A stretch of 44,983 bases of DNA. It comes from Bacteroidaceae bacterium (lineage in GTDB: Bacteria; Bacteroidota; Bacteroidia; Bacteroidales; Bacteroidaceae). Shown here one piece after another: positions 1 to 6,319 of the stretch. The position numbers and the translations under genes are program-made. The notes beneath the pieces are model-generated. The model made no database searches. It was not told the DNA's origin and saw only the letters and a list, made by a program, of their open reading frames with translations. The stretch covers positions 1 through 44,983 of the forward strand of contig JAFYWH010000150.1 of the NCBI GenBank assembly GCA_017558175.1. The letters are read 5' to 3'. The first letter of the stretch is position 1. Each line of letters begins with the position of its first letter.

Positions 1-734
1 AACTTGATGAAGTGCCAGTACTTGCGAGCTGAGTTACAGTCACGCTGGATGTTACCGATAACTTCAGCATAAGTCTTACAAGCTGTATCGAAACCGAATG
101 AAGTTTCAATCATTTCGTTCTTCAAGTCACCGTCGATAGTCTTAGGACAGCCGATTACCTGAACACCGTAGTTCTTAGCTGCATAGTATTCAGCCAATAC
201 ACAAGCGTTAGTATTAGAGTCGTCACCACCGATGATTACCAATGCCTTGATACCCAATTCCTTGATGATTTCATAACCCTTTTCGAACTGTTCTTCCTTT
301 TCCAACTTAGTACGGCCAGAACCGATGATATCGAAACCACCTGTATTGCGGTATTCGTCGATGATTTCAGCAGTCAATTCCTTGTAGTTGTGGTCTACCA
401 AACCGCCAGGACCGAGGATGAAGCCGTAAAGCTTGCTGTCAGCGTTCAACTTCTTGATACCGTCGAACAAACCTGAGATTACGTTGTGACCACCAGGAGC
501 CTGACCACCTGACAAGATAACACCTACATTGATAGCAGGGAATTCAGCAGCTTCGCCTTCTACGAACTGAATCAACGGCATACCGTATGTGTTCGGGAAC
601 AAAGCCTTGATAGCTTCCTGGTCAGCAACAGACTGAGTTGGTTCACCTTCCTTAGCAACTACAGCACCTGTCAATGCCTTAGGAAGTTTCGGCTGATAAG
701 CAGCACGAGCAATTTGCAATGCACTTTTTGTCAT
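1..734 (-). CDS. pfp: PPi-dependent 6-phosphofructokinase, N-terminal part (cut by window edge)
   Basis: About 244 N-terminal residues are visible, from the start codon at 734 to the window edge; the family is about 550 residues long. The enzyme phosphorylates fructose-6-phosphate reversibly in the cytoplasm, using pyrophosphate instead of ATP. Visible motifs are [15 protein letters not shown] (phosphate-binding glycine loop), [13 protein letters not shown] and PKTIDGDL (catalytic region). The second Asp of GGDD, in place of Gly in GGDG, is the known mark of PPi-dependent enzymes because it blocks the ATP position. Codon use is strongly biased, as in highly expressed genes. The next gene is divergent. 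No perfect TAnnTTTG box was found upstream. Confidence 0.93.
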   Translation of the reverse strand, partial: MTKSALQIARAAYQPKLPKALTGAVVAKEGEPTQSVADQEAIKALFPNTYGMPLIQFVEGEAAEFPAINVGVILSGGQAPGGHNVISGLFDGIKKLNADSKLYGFILGPGGLVDHNYKELTAEIIDEYRNTGGFDIIGSGRTKLEKEEQFEKGYEIIKELGIKALVIIGGDDSNTNACVLAEYYAAKNYGVQVIGCPKTIDGDLKNEMIETSFGFDTACKTYAEVIGNIQRDCNSARKYWHFIK

Positions 735-834
735 ATCAATATTGTATTATTAAAATAATGTATAGATTCTTATGTTCACTTCTGCAAATTTCGCTCTTTT
801 TTTGCAAATATGAAAGCTTCTATAAATAAAAATC

Positions 835-842
835 GTATCTTT
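835..842 (+). promoter_or_regulatory. Weak -7 box before the 77-aa gene
   Basis: TATCTTTA differs from the Bacteroidetes TAnnTTTG -7 consensus only at the last base and lies 45 nt before the ATG at 887. There is no TTTG at the usual 19-21 nt spacing, so this is tentative. Confidence 0.35.
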
Positions 843-886
843 ACACCGAAAATCAATCACATATTAACTTTAAACACTGAAAAATT

Positions 887-1120
887 ATGGCAAGCAGAAG
901 AAAATTGAAGAAACAGATTTCTTATATAGCAGGTGACTTGTTCTTGGCAAGTTTGATAGACGGAGTAAACCGTGAGGCTATCATCGAAGCTACTCACAAT
1001 GTTTTGGCACTTATCCCACGCATCAGCCACACTCAGCCGGGCAACGTGAAGGGTTATTACAAGAAACTCCACGAAGAATTGAACAAGAACATCAAGGCGG
1101 TTTCTGACGAATTGAAGTAA
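887..1120 (+). CDS. Conserved small basic protein of unknown function (77 aa)
   Basis: I do not recognise a named domain. The product is a soluble, lysine-rich protein starting MASRRKLKKQISYIAGDLF, with predicted helices throughout and no signal peptide or membrane segment. It lies 26 nt before the acyltransferase gene on the same strand with no terminator between, so the two probably form one transcript. The tail is rich in Lys and Glu. Its length, clean ATG and the absence of a competing frame support a real gene. Its role is unknown. Confidence 0.75.
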   Translation: MASRRKLKKQISYIAGDLFLASLIDGVNREAIIEATHNVLALIPRISHTQPGNVKGYYKKLHEELNKNIKAVSDELK

Positions 1121-1146
1121 TCCTCTCTCAAAAACAAAGACTATCC

Positions 1147-1704
1147 ATGAAGAAAGCCATTTTTGGATTCATCTACTTCAAGGTATTGGGATGGAAGGCG
1201 GTGGTAAACGTACCGGATTACGACAAGTATATCCTCTGCGCTGCTCCCCATACATCCAATTGGGACTTGTTCATCGGCAAATTGTTCTACGGAGCCATTG
1301 GCCGTGATACCGGTTTCATGATGAAGAAGGATTGGTTCTTTTGGCCTTTGGGTCCTATTTTCCGATGGATGGGTGGTGTTGCAGTAGACCGTGGCAAACG
1401 CACTTCATTGGTAGACCAAGTAGTGCAGATTGCCAAGGAAAGCAAGACATTCCATTTGGCCATCACTCCTGAAGGAACCCGCAAGGCTAACCCGAACTGG
1501 AAGAAGGGATTTTACCACATCGCCATGGGAGCAGGTATACCTATATTATTAGTAGGTATCGACTATTCCAAGAAAACGATTACCATCGGCAAGGAATTCC
1601 ACCCTACCGGCGATATCGAAAAGGATATGCGCGAAATAAAGCTGTTCTTTAAGGATTTCAAAGGAAAATACCCTGAATACTTCTCAATTGGTAACATTGA
1701 GTAA
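1147..1704 (+). CDS. PlsC-like lysophospholipid acyltransferase (185 aa)
   Basis: This is a short member of the 1-acyl-glycerol-3-phosphate acyltransferase superfamily, which transfers acyl chains to lyso-lipids at the inner membrane. The catalytic HX4D block is H35-TSNW-D40 and the substrate-binding block is PEGTR at 108-112. At 185 residues it is smaller than the usual 240-250 and has no long N-terminal membrane helix, so the acceptor may not be lysophosphatidate. It follows the 77-aa gene by 26 nt and ends at a strong intrinsic terminator. A second, larger family member lies at 24332-25087. Confidence 0.85.
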   Translation: MKKAIFGFIYFKVLGWKAVVNVPDYDKYILCAAPHTSNWDLFIGKLFYGAIGRDTGFMMKKDWFFWPLGPIFRWMGGVAVDRGKRTSLVDQVVQIAKESKTFHLAITPEGTRKANPNWKKGFYHIAMGAGIPILLVGIDYSKKTITIGKEFHPTGDIEKDMREIKLFFKDFKGKYPEYFSIGNIE

Positions 1705-1730
1705 CCAAAAAACATTAATTAATCACGAAT

Positions 1731-1775
1731 AAAGGCATGATTTTTCAATATTCTAAGAAAAATCATGCCTTTATT
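1731..1775 (+). terminator. Intrinsic terminator after the acyltransferase
   Basis: A perfect 16-bp stem (AAAGGCATGATTTTTC at 1731-1746 against 1757-1772) has a 10-nt loop and is followed by a T-rich run. An ATG inside the hairpin at 1737 would lengthen the next gene, but it is part of the terminator and upstream of that gene's promoter. Confidence 0.85.
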
Positions 1776-1808
1776 TACATTTTATTCTTCTTATATCGTT
1801 TTTTGTTC

Positions 1809-1816
1809 TATCTTTG
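1809..1816 (+). promoter_or_regulatory. -7 box of the XRE-cupin gene
   Basis: TATCTTTG matches TAnnTTTG exactly and lies 37 nt before the ATG at 1854 and after the terminator. This places the start codon at 1854 and not at 1737. Confidence 0.7.
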
Positions 1817-1853
1817 CGCCTTTCAAAAGAGAGAATTAAAAAAGAGATTAAAT

Positions 1854-2432
1854 ATGGACAATACTAAAATTGTAGGAGAGAAGATTAAATCGCTTCGCGA
1901 CACGAAGCAAATCAGCATAGCCGAATTGGCAGAACGCACCGGCCTTGCAGAAGAACAAATCGAACGTATTGAAAACAATGTGGACATTCCTTCATTGGCT
2001 CCACTTATCAAGATAGCACGTGCACTCGGTGTAAGACTCGGAACATTCCTCGACGATCAGGAAGAAGTTGGTGCAGTCATCACCCGCAAGCAAGATGATG
2101 CACAAGGCACCATCAGCTTCTCGAACAATGCCATGAATGCACGCACACACATGCACTACCAATCTTTGTCCAAATCAAAGGCAGACCGCCACATGGAACC
2201 ATTCATCATCGGCATCGAAGCTACTGATGAAACCAACTACGAACTCTCATCACACGAAGGCGAAGAATTCATCTTCGTAATGGAAGGTGCTGTAGAAGTG
2301 GCATACGGAAAGAAGACTCATGTCATCGAAGCTGGCGACAGCATCTACTATGATTCTATCGTGCCTCATCACGTACACGGATTCCAAGGACAAGCAGCCA
2401 AGATTTTGGCCGTAGTTTATACTCCGATTTGA
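1854..2432 (+). CDS. XRE-family regulator with C-terminal cupin (192 aa)
   Basis: Residues 9-66 form an HTH_3/XRE DNA-binding domain (IKSLRDTKQISIAELAERTG, then EEQIERIENN). About 120-190 form a cupin_2 barrel (HEGEEFIFVMEGAVEV, GDSIYYDSIVPHHVHG). Such proteins act as ligand-sensing repressors or activators in the cytoplasm, with the cupin probably binding a small molecule or metal. The ATG at 1854 was chosen because a longer reading from 1737 would begin inside the upstream terminator and contain the -7 box. The gene lies 180 bp before the acyl-CoA ligase on the same strand, which suggests control of, or cotranscription with, that gene. The ligand is unknown. Confidence 0.88.
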   Translation: MDNTKIVGEKIKSLRDTKQISIAELAERTGLAEEQIERIENNVDIPSLAPLIKIARALGVRLGTFLDDQEEVGAVITRKQDDAQGTISFSNNAMNARTHMHYQSLSKSKADRHMEPFIIGIEATDETNYELSSHEGEEFIFVMEGAVEVAYGKKTHVIEAGDSIYYDSIVPHHVHGFQGQAAKILAVVYTPI

Positions 2433-2443
2433 TTTTAAGAACT

Positions 2444-2597
2444 CACCACAGAGTACACAGAACACACATCCCCCTTAGAAGGGGGCTAGGGGGATGTTAA
2501 TTCTGCATAGCTTTTATCAGCATAAACCAATGAAACATCCCCCTACCCCCTTCATAAGGGGGAGAGTAAAAGGAAAACTCCGTGTCCTCCGTGGTGA
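2444..2597. repeat. Composite palindromic intergenic repeat, copy 1
   Basis: The inner part (2466-2563) has the layout ACATCCCCCTT-hairpin-AAGGGGG, GGGGGATGTT, a spacer of about 35 nt, then AACATCCCCC and a second CCCCCTT-nnn-AAGGGGG hairpin. It is framed by outer inverted arms, CACCACAGAGTACACAGAA (2444-2462) and the complement of CACCACGGAGGACACGGAG (2578-2596), 15 of 19 matching. Related elements lie at 4281, 9192, 34580 and 37170. Confidence 0.85.
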
Positions 2598-2612
2598 AAA
2601 TAATAAGAAATT

Positions 2613-4271
2613 ATGAGCTTAGCATTATCAAATAGAACCCTCGGCGACTGGTTGGAACATTGGGCCGAGGTGACACCCGATAAGGAATACATCGTATACT
2701 CAGACCGCAACCTGCGCTTCACATGGAGCAAGTTCAACGAACGTGTGGACAACATGGCGAAAGGTTTGCTCTCTATCGGTGTAGAAAAAGGTACTCATGT
2801 GGGTATTTGGGCAGGAAATGTGCCCGACTGGTTGACATTCCTCTATGCTTGTGCCAAGATTGGTGCGGTAGCTGTAACCGTAAATACCAATTACAAGCAA
2901 GCCGAATTGGAATATCTTTGCCAGAATTCGGACATGCACACCCTCTGTATCGTGAATGGCGACCGTGGTAGCGACGATTATGTAAACATGGTTTATACCA
3001 TGCTTCCGGAACTTAAGACCTGCCAACGCGGATATTTGAAGAGTGAACGTTTCCCGCAGATGAAAAACGTTGTTTATATCGGTCAGGAAAAGTATCGCGG
3101 TATGTACAATACAGCCGAAATCCTCCTCCTCGGTAGCAATGTAGAAGACGAAACATTGGTAGAAGCGAAGAAATTAGTGAATTGCCACGATGTGGTGAAC
3201 ATGCAATATACCTCGGGTACAACAGGCTTCCCTAAGGGAGTTATGCTTACCCACTACAACATTGCCAACAATGGTTTCTTGACAGGCGAACACATGAAGT
3301 TCACATCTGATGACAAACTTTGTGTCTGTGTACCTTTGTTCCATTGCTTTGGTGTAGTATTGGCTACCATGAACTGCTTGACTCACGGATGTACTCAAGT
3401 GATGGTAGAACGATTCGACCCGTTGGTGGTATTGGCTTCTATCCACAAGGAACGTTGTACTTCTCTTTATGGGGTGCCGACCATGTTCATCGCCGAATTG
3501 AACCACCCGATGTTCGACATGTTCGATATGTCGAGCCTCCGCGTAGGTATCATGGCAGGTGCACTTTGTCCGATTGAATTGATGCGCCAGGTAGAAGAAA
3601 AGATGTTCATGAAGGTGACCAGCGTGTATGGCTTGACCGAAGCATCTCCGGGTATGACCCAGACTCGCATCGACGATCCGTTCGAAGTTCGCTGCACTAC
3701 CGTAGGCCACGACTACGAATTTACCGAAGTGCGTGTCATCGACCCAGAAACAGGCGAAGAATGTCCGGTAGGCGTTCAAGGCGAAATGTGTAACCGTGGT
3801 TACAACACCATGAAGGGTTACTACAAGAACCAACAGGCTACCGATGAAGTTATTGACAAGGATGGTTTCCTCCACTCAGGCGACTTGGGTGTGAAGGACG
3901 AAGACGGTAACTACCGCATCACCGGACGTATCAAGGATATGATTATCCGTGGTGGTGAAAACATCTACCCTCGCGAAATTGAAGAATTCCTCTACAAGAT
4001 GGAAGGCATCAAGGACGTACAGGTAGCAGGTATCCCATCGAAGCGTTATGGCGAGGCCGTAGGTGCATTCATCATCTTGCACGAAGGAGCCGAAATGAAC
4101 GAATTCGATGTACGCGAGTTCTGCGAAGGCAAGATTGCCCGTTACAAGATTCCGAAGTACATCTTCTTCGTGAAGGAATTCCCGATGACCGGTAGCGGTA
4201 AGATTCAGAAGTACAAGCTGAAAGATGTAGGTTTGGAACTCTGTGCGAAAGCAGGAATTGAAATTATATAA
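2613..4271 (+). CDS. AMP-binding acyl-CoA synthetase-like ligase (552 aa)
   Basis: This is an ANL-superfamily enzyme that adenylates a carboxylic acid with ATP and transfers it to CoA (probably a fatty acid). The P-loop is [11 protein letters not shown] at 199-209. Later come the YGLTEASPG motif, the HSGDLG and [16 protein letters not shown] hinge region, and [10 protein letters not shown] with the conserved C-terminal lysine at 530. Full length and soluble, with no signal peptide. It follows the XRE-cupin gene across a palindromic repeat and shows no promoter of its own. The chain length of the substrate cannot be read from sequence. The family call is secure; the substrate is an inference. 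Confidence 0.9.
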   Translation: MSLALSNRTLGDWLEHWAEVTPDKEYIVYSDRNLRFTWSKFNERVDNMAKGLLSIGVEKGTHVGIWAGNVPDWLTFLYACAKIGAVAVTVNTNYKQAELEYLCQNSDMHTLCIVNGDRGSDDYVNMVYTMLPELKTCQRGYLKSERFPQMKNVVYIGQEKYRGMYNTAEILLLGSNVEDETLVEAKKLVNCHDVVNMQYTSGTTGFPKGVMLTHYNIANNGFLTGEHMKFTSDDKLCVCVPLFHCFGVVLATMNCLTHGCTQVMVERFDPLVVLASIHKERCTSLYGVPTMFIAELNHPMFDMFDMSSLRVGIMAGALCPIELMRQVEEKMFMKVTSVYGLTEASPGMTQTRIDDPFEVRCTTVGHDYEFTEVRVIDPETGEECPVGVQGEMCNRGYNTMKGYYKNQQATDEVIDKDGFLHSGDLGVKDEDGNYRITGRIKDMIIRGGENIYPREIEEFLYKMEGIKDVQVAGIPSKRYGEAVGAFIILHEGAEMNEFDVREFCEGKIARYKIPKYIFFVKEFPMTGSGKIQKYKLKDVGLELCAKAGIEII

Positions 4272-4280
4272 TCTCCTTAA

Positions 4281-4393
4281 AACATCCCCCTTGTGAAGGG
4301 GGCAGGGGGATGTTGACTCTGCATAGTTTCAACATTACGTTATGTGTCCTATGTCAATGGAACATCCCCCTACCCCCCCTTCACAAGGGGGAT
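4281..4393. repeat. Palindromic GGGGGAT intergenic repeat, copy 2
   Basis: It has the same architecture as copy 1: hairpin, GGGGGATGTT, 46-nt spacer, AACATCCCCC, hairpin. It fills the convergent gap between the ligase and GH110 genes, so it may stop transcription from either side. The spacer shares CTGCATAG with copy 1. Confidence 0.85.
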
Positions 4394-4403
4394 AAAGTTT
4401 CTA

Positions 4404-6218
4404 TTATTCTTCACTCACGCTCGCATCTCCATCCGAGAACTCATTGTTTTCAATCACCACATTCTTGGTGCGGATGAAACGGAAACGTGTCTGGTTCTTG
4501 TGGAAGGCTGGGAAGTCTTCGTTCTGAACCACCTCGTTGCCACGGAAAGTCAAGCCATCGATACTCTTGGCAAAAACAAGCGGACGATCGAATGTCTCGA
4601 AAAGATTGTTTTCGATGGTCACACCCGGATGACCTTCTCCCCCATGGAAATACTGAACTTGACCTTCCAAGTTCGGGATAACCGGATAGATGGAAATCAC
4701 CGCTTCAGTAAACTGGAACAGATTAGTCAACGAGTTGATAAAATGATTGTCGCGGATAGTCACGTCACGACAAGCACCGGTTTCGTACCAGCCATTACAA
4801 TCACCACAAAGCAAGATAGCCGTACCCGAAGTGTGGTCGAACACATTGCGTTCTACTACCGTCTTCAATGGTGTACTGAACAACGTACCACGAGCACGGT
4901 TATTACGGATTACATTATCAGCAAAGTACACCTCCGGACACCAAGTCAAGTTCTCGATACCGAAACCGGCTTCTGGCTGAATAGCCTCATCCAAAGGCTG
5001 TTCAAAGGTAATCTTGAATTCTTTAGCACCATCAATGGTTTCCTTGTCGTACGGAGTGATGTCGGCGATGATATTCTGTTTGTCAACCACTTCCATTGTC
5101 TTTGAGCTCACGAACTGTACCTTTTCGCCTTTTCCGCCCCAATAGAATCCGTATGCTTGCGGATGCATGTATCGGCCTACTACGGTCTTGTTATCCAAGC
5201 GCTTAACTACCTTCAAATAAGTTCCATGCACGTTGATGGCATCGTCCATCATGCCTTCGTACAAGCCATTGCAAGAGATAATCTTACCCTTACATGCCGA
5301 GAAGTGAGTAGCATCGGCCTGTGTAGTAAAGTAACGAGGATCATCCTCATCACGGAGACATACATTGAACTTTTCGAGAGTGATGTTCTCGCTGATCTGA
5401 GCCAAGAGACCCATACCCTCGGCATAATGGATGCTTATATTTTCCAAGCGGGTATCCTTATCCATATACATGAAGATGCCTGGAGCCGGACGCTCGTAGT
5501 TACGCATGGCCACCTTAGTACCCGGAACGAGACGGGCATCCTTCCAATTCGGTGCATGGAACGTACGTTCGTCAATCTGCTTGGTGTCATTGGTCGGGCA
5601 CCACAAGTCGCTGGTCTTATATACCACGTGACGGGTCTTGCCATCAAAGGCGATACCGGTCTGCGGATAGTTCACCCATCCTTCGCCATAGCACTCGAAG
5701 TGCGTATTCTCGCCCACACGTGCCTTTGCCCATGGCTCGATGCGGAAGGTCATACCCTGGTCTCCACACTCCACGATTTCAATCTGAGTGATGTGTGGTT
5801 CTGCAAAGTCGATGCTGAAGTTCTTGAGTACGGTGTTTTCCGAGCGTACAAGCGAAACCGGAAGCATGCGTCCGTAGAAGATGAAATCCGCTCCTGCCCC
5901 GTCCAGGGTAAGATTTTTCCAGTCCTCCAAGGCCAAACCTACCGGTTTCGGATTCGGTTGGTCGTGATTGGAGATGTAGTATTCCTTCTGGAAAGCTCCT
6001 TCTACATGGAAATCATATCGTCCCTTTTCGAAGAGCAAGGTCACTTTCTTCCCTTCATTTTCCTGCTTGATGGCTACCAAAGCCTCCTGCATTTTGGCCG
6101 AGAGGTTTTCTTCCGTATCCGGCACGATGCCATAATCGCGCATTTTCACGATCTTTTCATTCGAGCAAGCCCCCATCAGCAGAGCAAGCACGCATAGATT
6201 CAAAATTATTTTCTTCAT
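4404..6218 (-). CDS. GH110 alpha-1,3-galactosidase lipoprotein (604 aa)
   Basis: This is a family GH110 exo-alpha-1,3-galactosidase, an inverting beta-helix enzyme that removes terminal alpha-1,3-galactose, as on blood group B or linear alpha-Gal glycans. The N-terminus is a lipoprotein signal with lipobox LMGAC (Cys18). Recognisable blocks include FEKGRYDFHVEGAFQKEYY and DQPNPKPVGLALEDWKNL. D302 (QADATHF) and D325/D326 (MMDDAINVHG) have the spacing of the catalytic aspartates reported for the family. Length agrees with characterised Bacteroides enzymes (about 600). No SusC/SusD genes are nearby. Subfamily A or B (branched-only or also linear substrates) cannot be settled by eye. Confidence 0.88.
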   Translation of the reverse strand: MKKIILNLCVLALLMGACSNEKIVKMRDYGIVPDTEENLSAKMQEALVAIKQENEGKKVTLLFEKGRYDFHVEGAFQKEYYISNHDQPNPKPVGLALEDWKNLTLDGAGADFIFYGRMLPVSLVRSENTVLKNFSIDFAEPHITQIEIVECGDQGMTFRIEPWAKARVGENTHFECYGEGWVNYPQTGIAFDGKTRHVVYKTSDLWCPTNDTKQIDERTFHAPNWKDARLVPGTKVAMRNYERPAPGIFMYMDKDTRLENISIHYAEGMGLLAQISENITLEKFNVCLRDEDDPRYFTTQADATHFSACKGKIISCNGLYEGMMDDAINVHGTYLKVVKRLDNKTVVGRYMHPQAYGFYWGGKGEKVQFVSSKTMEVVDKQNIIADITPYDKETIDGAKEFKITFEQPLDEAIQPEAGFGIENLTWCPEVYFADNVIRNNRARGTLFSTPLKTVVERNVFDHTSGTAILLCGDCNGWYETGACRDVTIRDNHFINSLTNLFQFTEAVISIYPVIPNLEGQVQYFHGGEGHPGVTIENNLFETFDRPLVFAKSIDGLTFRGNEVVQNEDFPAFHKNQTRFRFIRTKNVVIENNEFSDGDASVSEE

Positions 6219-6248
6219 AAGTTGTTATTAGATGGTTTTACTTTTCTG

Positions 6249-6256
6249 CAAAGCTA
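6249..6256 (-). promoter_or_regulatory. -7 box of the GH110 gene
   Basis: The minus strand reads TAGCTTTG, an exact TAnnTTTG match, 30 nt upstream of the GH110 start. It lies back to back with the -7 box of the divergent gene, only 11 bp away. Confidence 0.6.
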
Positions 6257-6267
6257 ATGATTTTTTT

Positions 6268-6275
6268 TAACTTTG
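6268..6275 (+). promoter_or_regulatory. -7 box of the golvesin/amidase gene
   Basis: TAACTTTG is an exact TAnnTTTG match, 44 nt before the ATG at 6320. A TTTTC at 6242-6246 may serve as a poor -33 element. Confidence 0.6.
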
Positions 6276-6319
6276 TGGAGTGGAAATCCATCAACAAATA
6301 ACAGACAATAGATAAAATA

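Noticed and set aside
1737-1853. N-terminal extension of the XRE-cupin protein from an ATG at 1737
   Set aside because: The ATG is inside the upstream terminator and before the -7 box at 1809; the extension is hydrophobic and unlike the family.
2466-2563. G-rich palindromes read as plain terminators
   Set aside because: They lack T runs, occur between codirectional genes as well, and share a two-hairpin plan with a spacer; a dispersed repeat fits better, though they may also slow polymerase.
4344-6197. Two plus-strand open frames opposite the GH110 gene
   Set aside because: The minus-strand reading gives a full GH110 enzyme with a lipobox; the plus-strand frames are by-products.
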